Source of the DNA: Lentinus brumalis
Taxonomy: Eukaryota; Basidiomycota; Agaricomycetes; Polyporales; Polyporaceae
Length of the DNA: 64,000 bases
Direction of reading: 5' to 3'
NCBI GenBank assembly: GCA_001792895.1
Contig: MARA01000031.1
Coordinates: 434,001 to 498,000 of the forward strand
Position numbers and translations under genes: made by a program. Positions within the stretch are counted from its first letter, which is position 1, and each line of letters starts with the position of its first letter. This document shows positions 36,417-46,969 of the stretch, piece after piece. Under the pieces are notes generated by a model. The model did not search any database. It was not told the origin of the DNA and saw nothing but the letters and a program-made list of their open reading frames with translations.

Positions 36417-36837
36417 CTTCGCGGTCCTGGGCCCAACACGGATTCGGGCTATCACAGTACGGCTCTTTTGTTAAACCTACGGTCTCCTCAAACTGATCAA
36501 ATTAATGCTCCTTAAGTCGTAGCCTCCAGGGTGTTTGATGCACATAGCACATCATAAGTATCGGTAAGTGCTCGAAGTAATCGACTAGTTCCCAGTCTCC
36601 CTGACCCTCGGGCTCACTCAAGATGCTTTAGCTGGGACTTTTTAGATTGCTTTTGGGAGCACTCATCAAGTACACCATCTGGACGTCCCACGCTTGTGAG
36701 TCTACGGGAGACTGTCCACTCATCGAGCTCAAATCTCAGGCTCCAAGTCACTCCACGTCTCCACAGCCCGCACTTCGCCACTCAGATATACAGTAAACCC
36801 CCGTCGTATATAGACTCTAGCTGCGCTAACTATGCCG

Positions 36838-36945
36838 AGTCGCGTCCATGTCGCGTCAAGGTCGCGTCTCACACCGCGGCACGCGTGGGCGTCTGTCGCG
36901 GCAGGTCGCGTCAAGGCGCGTCACGTCGCGTCAAGTCGCGTCAAA
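36838..36945. repeat. GTCGCG-type motif cluster 3
   Basis: Third cluster, with GTCGCGTCAAGGTCGCGTC and GTCACGTCGCGTCAAGTCG runs. Isolated palindromic relatives (ACGCGTCA, TGACGCGT) recur near 42,240, 44,810 and 45,790. Confidence 0.75.
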
Positions 36946-37348
36946 TTACTTGTGCCCGTTTCGGAGGGGTCCTCTTTGGGTGCATGACCTATGTTGTAAG
37001 GAGCTGTGGGCTCTATGGTTACAGCTGGACGCGCGAATGGCGGCTGGTTCGCGGTAGGTATGTTCGCGCACTTCCTCAGAACTTCCTCCAACAAGCGTCA
37101 ACAGCGCCTGTAAGGACTGCAGCCAAATCGGCACTCTCGGACTTCACCTGAGCCATCCTCGCGCATCTTCCCGGTATTGCACGGTGTTGGAGCGAGCGAG
37201 CAAGAGCAGAGATTTTGTTACAAAAGTCAACGTAAGTGCAGGTTGCTTAAATTTTTTGACTATGTCACAATCCGTAAGTTTTCGCGCATGACGGTATTGC
37301 TCTCAACCATGACTTGATCACTACACTTGCGACCACAGCCAATTCGAT

Positions 37349-37639
37349 GAACCGTCGCCCATCTACACCCCCCGTCCGCGCGTTCCAGAGTCGACAGGCT
37401 GTCGCTACTTCGGAGGCGGAGATCTCAGATCCCCGCTACTCCGGAGCGGCCGCGAAAGCTGTCTGCGTCGCTCTCGACGATTCAGCGTAAGAATGACGAC
37501 TATGAGGTCCAGCAACTCGAGCCGACCGCAGCTCGTCCATATTATGTCGTGACCCGAGCCTCCGCAGACATGTGTTCTGGCCGCTGCTACATCGGACTCT
37601 CTCAGTCGTAAGAATTGATTTTATATCGTTATCGTCTAG
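37349..37639 (+). other. Probable 5' exon region of the next gene (unresolved)
   Basis: An ATG at 37,349 opens a 49-codon frame, and a second frame (IQRKNDDYEVQQLEP, then YYVVTRASADMCSGRCYIGL) runs through the same stretch to 37,610. A donor (GTAAGA at 37,608) and an acceptor (37,639) lead to the supported exons, but the phase does not match either frame cleanly. The start exon is therefore not assigned. One missing base or an undetected intron would resolve it. Confidence 0.35.
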
Positions 37640-38679
37640 CTCACAACGTTCTGTGGCAGAAGTTGGACCGACTGGAATGGGCGTGGGATATGCCGTATCG
37701 CACGCTCAACGTCCAGATGCGAAAGAACATGCATGCTCGTGAGTGCGGTACCTCTTTATATGCTCCAAGTTCAACTGCCTCACGTTATGAATATTTGATA
37801 TAGTAACGCATCGGTACTTTGACTGCACCGACGACAAGAAACATAACGGGTGGTTCTGGTTTCCCGCCAGTGATCAACAGATCCAAAACACCATCCGTGC
37901 GATGCACGAGTTCTATACGGGTAGATTGGGTAGCGGGACCATTGGTGCAACACCGTCTTCGTATCCCAATCGGCGACCCAAGCCCGATGAGGTGTGTGTT
38001 GTACACCTTGTTATGGTCATTACGATCATGAACCCAGTTTTACGACGAAGCAAAATCGTTCAAGTATCGACTTGTCCCATTCCCCGCCATGAAGGTAATT
38101 TGGTCGGTTCGGCAGCCCGCTCACTTCGTCTCAGAGTTTGATCCGCAGACGCAAGTCCAGTACCCTTTCAAGGATCTACCGGCTATCTCTCTTTATGTCC
38201 CATGTCACTTCGTCATCTGCGACACCGGTAAAAAGCTAATGAGCTTCTTCGGGGGTACTCGTCCGACGGCTGAACAACTTGAGCTCGATTTCCCTTCCAC
38301 CTTCACCCCAATCGATCGCTTCGTTATGTCAGTTGTTCGGGACCTCTACGAAGCGTGGATGTGTGTCCGGCCTGATGCCGAGTGGAAGAACATTGTAGGC
38401 CAGCTCACTAACAGTCATTCTGATGGCGGTGGCCACGACGGTCCCTGTGGCCCTTCAAGCCATGGCGGGAATGAAGGCGGCGGCGGCCAGGGTCTTCTCA
38501 ACGAGAACGACGGCCCTCCGCAGGGAGCGCCCGGTGGTGCAGATGCTGTAGATCACCCCTTCGGTCGGCCACTGCCAACGTCATCGCTGGCACCGGAGGA
38601 CTCTGCCTCGTGCCGCGACGTGGCTGGAGGCGAGGAGGCACCGGCAGACGAGGACGAGGAGTGGGAGGATCTCGAGTAG
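37640..38679 (+). CDS. Hypothetical protein, multi-exon, acidic C-terminus (5' end missing)
   Basis: Three supported exons: 37,640-37,738, 37,804-37,991 and 38,038-38,679, joined in phase across 65-bp and 46-bp introns. The product reads LWQKLDRLEWAWDMPYRTLN, then HRYFDCTDDKKHNGWFWFPA, an aromatic-rich middle (FKYRLVPFPAMKVIWSVRQP, FKDLPAISLYVPCHFVICD), and ends in a Gly-rich linker and an acidic tail (EDEEWEDLE). The layout recalls an uncharacterised, often multi-copy Agaricomycete family (weak recollection, no named domain). No catalytic motif or membrane segment is visible. Confidence 0.6.
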
Positions 38680-39099
38680 TTTGCGTGGCTGGAGGCATGG
38701 GTGGAGGACGTCCGGAAGGCAATGCAGGAGGACGCGTCGCCCCCTTCGCGCGCACAGAAGGCGCCATCTCCCTCGCCTTCGGGGTAATATTGGGACGACT
38801 CGACCTCTGAGCGTTACGCCTGCATTGCCCAGACCTCCTGCGAGGATCGAATGAGGTATGTACATATATCGTTGTCTTGTCAGCCATCAGCGCAGGGGAT
38901 TAGCGTTTGCTCATCGAACATCGTCAGATGAGAGTCTCCCGTGGTATGACGGCGCACCAGTGCGCGCTCCGATCGTCCAGAGGAGTCAGAACTGGTCGAC
39001 CCCGGCGGGCCGGGGCGGAGCAGAGCATGAGTCATTCAAGATCTCCAGCTTCAGCGACTTCGACGGGACTCCTGCCACAACATCTCCCCCACAACAATC

Positions 39100-39894
39100 A
39101 TGCTGTGGGTGAATAACTACCTCTCCCAGCCCACTACAGCTCCTCAATTTGGAGACGTCCTCCCCGAGGCTGAGCGCTATGGCCCGACTCCATACGACAT
39201 CAACTTCGCCTATCCTCTCCATGAGGAGACACTCCAGAGCGACCGTATCAAGCTGGTGCCCTTCATCCCCTCCGTACACGCCGAGACGTACTGGCGTCAC
39301 GTCGGCGATCGCAGAACGGAGATCTTCCACTACTATCCCGCCATCTTCACGCTCGAAGAGACCCTCTCCTTCTTCGAGCTGTTCCTTCGGCGGAACCCGC
39401 ACACCGTCCTCTTCGCCGTGATCGACAAGACGCGGCCAGACGCAGAGCACCCTGAGTGGGGTGGGAGCCTGGCGGGCATCCTCGGGCTCTTCGACACGTC
39501 CCCGGCGAACCTCACGACGGAGATCGGATACGTGGTCGTGTTCCCGGAGTTCCGCGGCACGCACGTCGCGAAGCATATGGTTGGCGTACTCCTGCGCTAC
39601 CTGCTGCAGCTGCCGAGCCAGTCGCCGCCCGGGCTCGGGTTCCGGCGCGTGCAGTGGTTGGCACATCCGGACAACGCGGCGTCGGTTGGGTTGGCGCAGC
39701 GGATGGGATTCAAGGTTGAGGGAAGGAAGAGGTGGATGTGGGTGCTCCCGGACAATCTCACTGATATGGGGCCAGCTGGTAGAGAGGGAGATCCTGCGGG
39801 TGGGCGGTCTGGGAGGGATTCGACGGTTCTATCTTTGTGCTGGGATGACTGGGAGGGTGGTGCAAGAGAGAGGGTGGAAGATGTGTTGCACTAA
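39100..39894 (+). CDS. GNAT-family N-acetyltransferase (RimJ/RimL-like)
   Basis: Single-exon gene of 264 residues. Members move an acetyl group from acetyl-CoA to an amine. The layout fits the Acetyltransf_3/RimL subgroup: an N-terminal segment naming ligands (DRIKLVPFIPSVHAETYWRH, about residues 47-66), a beta strand with bulge and CoA-pyrophosphate loop (IGYVVVFPEFRGTHVAKHM, about 147-165), and a C-terminal motif B (HPDNAASVGLAQRMGFKVEG, about 189-208) whose Asn and Gly-Phe positions are typical. Substrate is unknown. The first ATG is chosen because no upstream in-frame ATG gives a conserved extension. The C-terminal 45 residues look unstructured. Confidence 0.85.
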   Translation: MLWVNNYLSQPTTAPQFGDVLPEAERYGPTPYDINFAYPLHEETLQSDRIKLVPFIPSVHAETYWRHVGDRRTEIFHYYPAIFTLEETLSFFELFLRRNPHTVLFAVIDKTRPDAEHPEWGGSLAGILGLFDTSPANLTTEIGYVVVFPEFRGTHVAKHMVGVLLRYLLQLPSQSPPGLGFRRVQWLAHPDNAASVGLAQRMGFKVEGRKRWMWVLPDNLTDMGPAGREGDPAGGRSGRDSTVLSLCWDDWEGGARERVEDVLH

Positions 39895-40318
39895 CCGCTA
39901 TGGAGCAGTACATATTACTGGTGTACGCGCGACGAGTCAATCCCTATCACGTTTGTGTAAGGCAATTCTGCACATATGGCACCTTTTATCAGGGGGTCTG
40001 AAGATGTCTGAAGCCCGTCGAGAGCAAAGTAAGTATCTTCGGTGTCTGCCGCGGGCCGGCGTGCCAGGAGGCGCCAACGCAACGGTGGCGCGTCGATGTC
40101 CAAGTTGAACGTTGAACTTGCACCGTCAGCTTCTGGCTTCATCTAGTCCGCACATCACACTCTACATCTAGGAGGTCTCGTTGGAGTACGCTTATTTTTT
40201 TGGCTTGTAGGTCTTCGGGCGAGTTGGAGTTCTCACGACGCGAACCGAACACCCGGTGACGCGCTCCCGCGTTGAACTTGAATGGCTCTGAGTCGGACTC
40301 GAGAGAAACCTTGAAAAC

Positions 40319-41764
40319 ATGATGGGGCGGAGACATGTTACAATTTTATCTGCAGGTGAGTTGGACTTTTTTTTGCATTACTCCCAAGCTAACAATGCAT
40401 TAGCGACGCAGAAGTTCCCAAAGCGACTGAACCTTCCGTCAGAGCTCTGGGATCTCATTATTGACCATCTTTGCGCGAACATCCGCTCGTTGAAGATGTG
40501 CTCATTGGTCTGCAAGGCGTGGAGTCGGAGGACTGAGCCCTATCTTTTCAACACACTATCATACTCCTACTCCAACTACAATGCCCCTGATCCCGAAGAT
40601 CTCGCTGCTTTCTTGTCCGCGTCGCCGCGCATCGCACAGCACGTCCATACTCTTCGATACTCTCGATGGATCAACTTCCCGTGGTCTACGCTCGTGCGCA
40701 TCCTGCTCTTCCTGCGCAATATCCGCAACTTGGAGCTTGACCGAGTGCGGATAGTCGATGAACCCGATGTACATGAACATCATTTGTGTTCGCCTCATCC
40801 GCCTCTGGGGCATCTCGACACATTCTCTCTGCTGTGCTGTAAACCCACCGACAGCATCGCGATCTTTCGTCTCCTAGATATGTTTACGTCCATCGCTCGC
40901 CTCACGCTGCATGGCTCTACGGTATCAATGAATCGCACCGCGATGCTGATCGAACTGTCGGAGGTGTATCCCACGAGACTGGCCGTGGACACTCTGTCCA
41001 CGGAGAACTTGTCGTGGCAGTTCTTATCCTCCATGGTACACCGTCAGTCGACGATGGCGAGAAGCGTCACCTCGCTGCGCCTACGGCTACCGTCGAACGT
41101 CTACGGGTACTACCCGCCGCCAGCCATTGGGACGGTGCTGGACATACTGCAGTCACTGCGGCACTTCCAGTTCGGGCCGTTAACGGACACTGGCATACAA
41201 ACGATGATAGCCCAGGGACACGGTAAGCATATTCGACGCTTCAGCTCTTAGATCCTCGCGTTGATTGAGTCACCAGCTCTGGGGCAGATGAATCTCCATC
41301 GATGCAAGAGGCTGCAAATCGTGGAGTTCACGCTCCCTACGCTGCTACGTGCAACTGGCTTGCGTGAACTGATTCACGTACTAATCACGACTTTGTCTCT
41401 GCCAGCCTCAGTTCGGGAGTTGCGATTCTCTTTCGTCGGACATGTTCCTCGGTGTTGCGCACCGCCGAAACGCCAGGCTCTGCTTGAACACTTCTTGTGG
41501 GCGGAGCTAGACAACAGGATGTTGGCGATGCCACCGCGCGTTCACTTCCGATTCGCTTTTGCGGAGGTCCGTGGTGCCCAGAAACGGTATCGAGAACGAG
41601 AATATGTCGATTCGTTCAGGGCGTTCTGCACTACCACTCTCCCAGGCGCCACGGAATCACAAAGGCTCTCGGTCTTGGCCGAGGTACCTGTCTCTGCCAA
41701 TGCAATTCCAGGTTGTCCATGTCCGGGATGCTGCCGCGGTTTCATATTGGAGGAGTGTGATTGA
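40319..41764 (+). CDS. F-box protein
   Basis: Three exons: 40,319-40,355, 40,404-41,222 and 41,277-41,764. Intron 1 (48 bp) has a GCTAAC branch-like site and intron 2 (54 bp) restores frame across an apparent stop. The F-box lies at about residues 19-52 (LNLPSELWDLIIDHL followed by MCSLVCKAW), and is expected to bind Skp1 in an SCF ubiquitin ligase. The rest has leucine-rich segments (IRNLELDRV, LGHLDTFSLL, IARLTLHGST, VTSLRLRL, VRELRFSFVG) typical of Agaricomycete F-box proteins, where it would form the substrate side. The C-terminus has a CPCPGCCRG Cys patch. Intact; substrate unknown. Confidence 0.85.
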
Positions 41765-42372
41765 ATGAATACTCTGTGGTCTGTCATAGGGTTTTTGATC
41801 GCCGGTATGTGCTTCGTTCTTTCCCACATTTCCTTGATTTCCCGCTGACTGTTGACCGTTTCTCCAAATCTCCAATTACGCAGCTACAACTCGCCCAAAT
41901 CCTGGTACGCGAAGGCATGCACCGAAGGAGTGTGGTACAATAACTTGAATTTCTTGAACTTATGCTCCATCTCTCTTGGGGCCGCTCTTCCAGAGCGGCA
42001 TGTATCTCGATTGCTTTCCGAGTCGGCTACATAGTGACAATTCAATTGACATGACCCAGTGCTGGTTCTGACATACTTACACTCGACAGTTCTGCGAGAA
42101 GGACCATGGACTTACCAGCAAACGTATATCGGCGTCATAGAATGGATATGTGGACTGCCGGGTTCCGGGAGCGTGTCATGGTGTTCTGTCGCGAATATCG
42201 GCCTGAAGGTCACATTTGTGTCCAAATTCGCGTCTCCCCGGACGCGTCCTGACGCGTGACATAACGCGTCAATCACATCACACATAGGGCGTCACTCCGA
42301 ACTTCTTCTTCTCCTCCTTCCTCCTCCTCCTTCCTCCTCCTCCTCCTCCTCCTCCTCTTCGTCTAGATCTGT
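41765..42372. other. Intergenic region with ACGCGTCA motifs and TCC-rich microsatellite
   Basis: No credible gene. It contains GACGCGTCCTGACGCGTGAC followed by ACGCGTCA near 42,237-42,270 and then a CTT/CTCC microsatellite. Confidence 0.6.
42302..42360. repeat. CTT/TCC microsatellite
   Basis: About 59 bp of pure pyrimidine triplet repeats (CTTCTT then CCTCCTCCT), just before the second F-box gene. It could be promoter-associated pyrimidine-rich DNA. Confidence 0.85.
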
Positions 42373-42689
42373 ATGGGATGTCTCTGCTCCCAAATACAGC
42401 ACACAAGAAGCTGCTCTCTGGCCGCGTCCCCAGCCAGCTGGAACGGAAGAACCTTGGTTGCTAGCGAGGGAATTGCGACGCGGAGAGCAGACAAAGGAGG
42501 CGAAGGGCTGCTCTCGCGATTGCCTGTCTCAGAGAGGAAGGTACGCAGTGCTGCGGCTTCTGATCTACTATGTCGGTGCTCACGGTCCTCCCAGATACCG
42601 CCGCGTCTACCCTGCGAGCTCTGGGACACGATCGTCGACTTCTTACACGACGACAAGTCTGCATTGCAACACTGCGCTCTCGTACATCA

Positions 42690-43160
42690 GTAATTCCAGA
42701 TTTATCTGATGGCGTCTGAAACGTCTGATACAGACGTTTCAGACGCTGTCAGACATGTTTTCAGACGTCACAGACAACTCAGACATCTCCAGACGTTCAG
42801 ACGGTCTGGAGACGTCTGAGCATACCTTGTATCGTCCCGCGGCCACACTTCGACAACTTCGTGAGCTCCCTCGGCCTCCGTAACACGTCCCTCGGTGGTT
42901 GCTTTCCGGAGTTTCGGAGTGGCCTTGCCAGATTGGGCTCGGGGATGTCCGGCACTCTTGGCTGTACCGGGGCTTCCCAGTAGAGAGGTTGTGACGACGG
43001 ATGTTGGCAAGGGGTCGGGGCAGGCCTCAAGGTATGTTCTGTCGAGTTTTGAGACGCTAAAGCGAGATGGGACAGTGATATGCTCGAAGTCGAGGTCGAA
43101 GTCGTTAGGCGCCCGCGCGCCAGACTTTCAGACAAATCGGGAATTACTGATGTATGCCAT
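42690..43160. mobile_element. Insertion inside F-box gene, with CAGACGT repeats
   Basis: Sequence between the two halves of the F-box has no counterpart in the related gene at 45,204. Its left 120 bp is dense in TCAGACGT/ACGTCTGA motifs, including a perfect hairpin. No protein is encoded, and I could not define terminal repeats or a target duplication. A small non-autonomous element is one explanation. Confidence 0.4.
42712..42746. repeat. Perfect 16-bp-arm hairpin
   Basis: GCGTCTGAAACGTCTG, a three-base ATA loop, then its exact reverse complement. It is followed within 90 bp by further CAGACG and ACGTCTG half-sites. Confidence 0.9.
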
Positions 43161-44189
43161 TTGTGGCTGCCCTCCAGCCGACTGCATCTCTTTCAAAACT
43201 TCCATCTCGAGGGTGCCGCACGTACGCTCGCAAAATTTCGCTTACTCCTCGCGTGCTTTGGCCATTCCGCTTCGGCCATACGCTTTCTCGGCATACATCG
43301 TCAAGACTCAGTGACTATTCACGATCTCCGCTCTGTGCTGTCTTTGCTCCCGGCATCGGTTATGCTCGATCTGTCCCACTGCACGATAGCCTCGTACAGT
43401 ACGAACCGACGTCGACCCCTTGCCTGCATTCCCGCCTTCCTGGTCTCAGCCTGCGATATTGCAATCTTAAACGCACGACCCGGACCCACTCCTGTACATA
43501 ACTACCCTCTTCTCGCGCATCGATGTTTCATGTCGAAGAACGAGGACTCCCAGCTCTTGACGAACCCGCGTGAAGTCGGGTGCGGTCCGTCATTGACATC
43601 CCTCCACATCGTCCAAGCAAGCCACTTCCCGCTCTCCTTCCTCGCCCCTCTGATGGTCGAGTCAAAGGATCCCGCCGAGATCAGGCTCATCGGCCTGGAG
43701 TACTGTCTGGTGCCCTCCGACGCCGACGCCGCCGACGTCGCCCGGCCTCTGCTGCTGCTCGATACCACCGGACCGACTCTGGAAAGCTACGCGATTGCGC
43801 CCATGTGCTACCGGCCAAGCTGTACGTGTTCGAGCATGTCCCGCGCCACGTGAGGGCTGATGCTCAAGCCTCTGACGCGGTACAGTCATGGCACGGTACA
43901 GCTGCAGCCCAGAAGCGCCGGCGGTGTCGCAGTGCACGCACCTCCGAAGCCTCGACGTCTCGCTTTTCCACGTCTCGTCTGCGCACCAGCTCCTCGTACA
44001 CCTGCAGAACTTCCAGCAAGACTTCGTTACCTGCAGGCCGCATCTGGGCTCCACACGGTCCGGTTTGCCTTGCACGACGTCCTCAGTCTTGCCCCGCCTT
44101 CCGCAGTTGCCGCCGAATACTATGAAGAGGAGGTGATCGTCTCGTGGGAGCTCGTCTCCGGGATCTTTGAGCGTTTCTATACGCCATGA

Positions 44190-44478
44190 AGTTCGAGTAA
44201 GTGATGGCATTCTATGCGAGCGAGTTTCTCGAGGGGAGATGGCCGATATGATAGGTTTCCTTGACAAGCATCTCGCGGCCATGGTGGGGCGCGGCCAAGT
44301 GGCGCTGTTTCCGGAGCGCCTGGTGAGCACTGAGCACAGGTGGTCCGGACTCTTTAAGCGATGCTCATTCGAGAGCGTTGATATGATAGAGTTCCTTGAC
44401 AAGCATCTGGAGGCGATGCTGGGGTGCGGTCCGCTGGTGCTGCTTCGGGATGTCCCTGGTGCGCATGAATGGTCCTGA
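44190..44478 (+). repeat. In-frame 45-codon tandem duplication
   Basis: Downstream of the damaged F-box gene, a frame open to 44,478 contains DMIGFLDKHLAAMVGRGQ and, exactly 135 bp later, DMIEFLDKHLEAMLGCGP. Both copies continue with similar W-S/L-F sequence. An offset that is a multiple of three in an open frame suggests it was once coding, perhaps an extra 3' part of the F-box gene. No known domain. Confidence 0.5.
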
Positions 44479-45203
44479 CTCTTTGAGCTATGCTCGTACG
44501 TCTGTGTTCCTTTAGCGTAACCGGCGCGGACATTGATTGGATTGATATACATGGTGCTATTGCTCACCTCGCTCGGGTTGGTATGACAACCTCGAGCTTA
44601 TGATCGCGTAGTTTCGCAGTGACTTATCTTTTTCAAGACATACTATTGCCTTGCTCAGTTCTTGCCATGCCATGTCCTGGCCTTTCATTATAATCGCAAA
44701 TTGCTTATAGAGCCGCGTAGCGTCATTGCATGCGCTGCACCTGAAGTTCTCATTGCGTACGACATCTACTCTCTGTGCCTTCGAGGTCGCGCCCGCGGCT
44801 TGACGCGTGACGTCACGCGTCAGGCCGCGACGCGCACTACTTCCGCGTCTTGAACAACTTGCCGACTCGTTCTACCTACGCTTGTAATTGCGCGGATTGA
44901 AGCACATCTCTATGTGCGCTACTAATTGAGAGTTGTAGATGGGTAGAGAGATACCGTTCTAGTTTCGTGTCCTCGGATCAGTCCGAGCTCGATATATAAG
45001 TATAGAGACTGCTTGTTGGTCGTCCTTCTCTCTTCTTCTTCTGCTCCATCATCATCCCCGTCTTAATCGTCAGTTTACTTTATCTCTACTGCTACTGTAG
45101 TCCTCATCTCAATCTTGATCTTGTCCTACAGTCTCGTCGTCCTTCCCCTTCTACCCATTCACTGCTCAAGTACCAGCAACGACCGGCTCTTCCAAGCTCC
45201 GCG
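44479..45203. other. Intergenic region and promoter of the third F-box gene
   Basis: No gene seen. It holds a GCGTGACGTCACGCGTCAGG palindromic stretch near 44,806-44,825, and then a TATA-like site with pyrimidine-rich sequence before the next start. Confidence 0.6.
44991..45050 (+). promoter_or_regulatory. TATA box and CT-rich start region
   Basis: GATATATAAG at 44,991-45,000, followed 20-50 bp later by CTTCTCTCTTCTTCTTC, which is the usual core-promoter arrangement for a strongly expressed filamentous fungal gene. The next ATG with a conserved product is at 45,204. Confidence 0.5.
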
Positions 45204-45655
45204 ATGAGCGTCGCAGGCGGGCTAGCACCCGCAAGGAACGGAAGGTATGGAGGCGATGATGGATCTATGTCCGTGGCGTCCACAGGAAAGGTACGTCTCG
45301 GGGTTAGTTCTGCAGGCTTTTTGTTGAGTACAACCGCGCTGCGTACGTTCTCCAGGTCTCAGTCATCCTTCCCGGAGAGCTTTCGGATACGGTCATCGAT
45401 TTTCTACATGACGACAAGGACTCCTTGCAACAATGCTCGCTCGTCTGTAAAGCCTGGCTTTCCTCCAGCCGCCTCCATCTGTTCCACTCCATAACCGTTC
45501 GGGATGCCGAACGCACCTTCAAGAGGTGCTTCAGTACAACGGATGCACCTTACATGGTGCCGGACCGTGCTGAGGATGCATCCCAGGAAGATGCATCCCG
45601 GGGCCAAATGAAGGAAATATGTCGCACAGTGGATTGTAAGGAGCGTACAGATTAG
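45204..45655 (+). pseudogene. Truncated F-box gene
   Basis: Exon 1 from 45,204 (MSVAGGLAPARNGRYGGDDG) ends at a GTACGTCTCG donor near 45,291. A 68-bp intron leads to the F-box (VILPGELSDTVIDFLHDDKD, SLVCKAWLSSSRLHLFHSIT). After RTFKRC the expected leucine-rich body is missing. The frame runs about 40 further residues to a stop at 45,655 and then the sequence is non-coding, with a MITE 110 bp later. It is likely a 3'-truncated relative of the split F-box gene, and a short F-box-only protein could still be made. Confidence 0.6.
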
Positions 45656-45768
45656 TAAGTGCATCAACAGAGCATAATTCGTGGTCAAAGAAGCCGATAA
45701 GCATGTCAACAAATGGATAAGTGCGCAAAGTACGCGTAAAGACAAGAATATCAATGAATGAGTAAGTA

Positions 45769-46036
45769 CTGTACCATTTCAAACTGTTCGGCACGTCACG
45801 CGTCACAGAGGCCCGAAATTGACGAAATTTCGGCCTCTGTCACATGTCACCGGCAGGATTGTCGAAATTGTTCTGCGGGCGCTTACCGGTCCGCGGGAGC
45901 CGCGCGCTGTCGCGCGCCCAAATTGTGCCGAATTTCAGGCCTCTGTCACGGGCAGGCGCCCGTAGTGCCGAATTGTCGAAATGGTTTGACCCTGTCACAG
46001 GTCACAGCCAGTGCCGGACTGTTTGAAATGGTACAG
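45769..46036. mobile_element. 268-bp MITE with TA target duplication
   Basis: The ends are inverted repeats: CTGTACCATTTCAAAC at the left and its exact complement GTTTGAAATGGTACAG at the right, imperfectly extended inward by GGCA/TGCC. TA flanks both ends (45,767-45,768 and 46,037-46,038), as for Tc1/mariner-type insertions. The inside has no ORF, but has a hairpin (CAGAGGCCCGAAATT / GAAATTTCGGCCTCTG) and three copies of a GGCCTCTGTCAC-like block. It is non-autonomous; the mobilising transposase is unknown and need not be the KDZ gene nearby. Confidence 0.85.
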
Positions 46037-46038
46037 TA

Positions 46039-46969
46039 GACCGTGGTACGCATACAAGGACATTATAAGGGAGCAGGTCAAAACGTTGCATTGAGATCAT
46101 ATAACAGAGAGCGCGCGGAAAGGACGAAGGGGGATAATTTGATTAGCGTCGAAGCTAGAAGGCAATAAAATGTCACTTACATTCTCGGTTGATGCAGGGG
46201 TCTTTCTCCGGCTACACGAGGAATGGTGTTTTCGATATTGCGAAGCCTGAATGTCAGTACGGGCGGCGATCCGTCCCTTGTCGGGGAGACTCGGATGTAC
46301 GGCTTATAAGCAAAGTACTAGTACTGTCAGAGGAAGCCACAACGTCGCAATTGAAACAAATGAAGTCATCATTGCACGACCTAGCTTATGTGAGATGCCA
46401 AGGTCACGTAAACAGCTAACGAGTCGTCCAGCGATAGCGAACTATGTAGAGGGACATCGCAAGAGAAGACACAGCCTGCATCAACATCATAACGTAGGGA
46501 AGCGAGCAACGACCATATGAACACGGACGACGACCAGGCGCCCTGCGGTGTACAAGACACAATGGAAAAACGCGCACGAAGGGGCAACAGTAGGGAAGGC
46601 CAGCACGGAAAAGGATACAATCGAGGCCGGCAAGATTGCACAGCGGTGAGGGACGACGACTAAGCGTCTCGAAGGTGAAGAACAAGAGGGGGGGGAGCTT
46701 GACGAAATGACGAAGATAATCGCACAACAAGGCAAACAGAATAGCAGAATGGGTGAAGATGAACGCGAAAACGGGTTGAGGAGAGGGAGGGTGCATGATG
46801 GTGTGACGAACGGCAACGAAACTTATAAAGAATGACATACTCTTCGGGTGGATGCTTCCGATACAGAGGCATCGAGGTCTGTTCTGATGTGCTGCGCACT
46901 CGCTGTCGTTTCGTCAGTCAGTTGCTCGATGCAGAACAGAGAGGACAGACGCACCAAGGACCTCTTTTT
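46039..46969. other. No clear gene; trailer of the minus-strand gene
   Basis: Purine-rich + strand with a G10 run near 46,690. Minus-strand frames here are phenylalanine/serine-rich and overlap each other in several frames, as expected from composition. Nothing conserved seen. Confidence 0.6.

Larger units (their letters stand above)
35331..37348. other. Single-copy region without a clear gene
   Basis: About 2 kb between the array and the next gene. It has three clusters of a GTCGCG/GCGTCA motif (listed separately), AT-richer stretches between them, and several short open frames without conserved features. The open frame at 35,635-35,970 includes one motif cluster and reads as arginine/serine repeats, as expected from the DNA motif. 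I see no convincing gene. Confidence 0.6.
42373..44189 (+). pseudogene. F-box protein gene split by an insertion
   Basis: The F-box begins LPCELWDTIVDFLHDDKSAL and HCALVHQ and then hits a stop at about 42,692. About 470 bp later the frame resumes with WLPSSRLHLFQNFHLEG, exactly the segment that follows the F-box in the third gene (KAWLSSSRLHLFHSI). A leucine-rich body follows (SLTSLHIVQASHFPLSFLAP, IRLIGLEYCLVP) to 43,853. The remaining C-terminal part (CTHLRSLDVSLFHVSSAHQL, then LHTVRFALHDVLSLAPPS) sits in two frames, with a one-base break near 44,030. At least two lesions make it a likely pseudogene. Confidence 0.7.

Noticed and set aside
41223..41276. Stop codon ending the first F-box gene at 41,251
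   Set aside because: A 54-bp intron removes it and the frame continues with leucine-rich sequence to 41,764.
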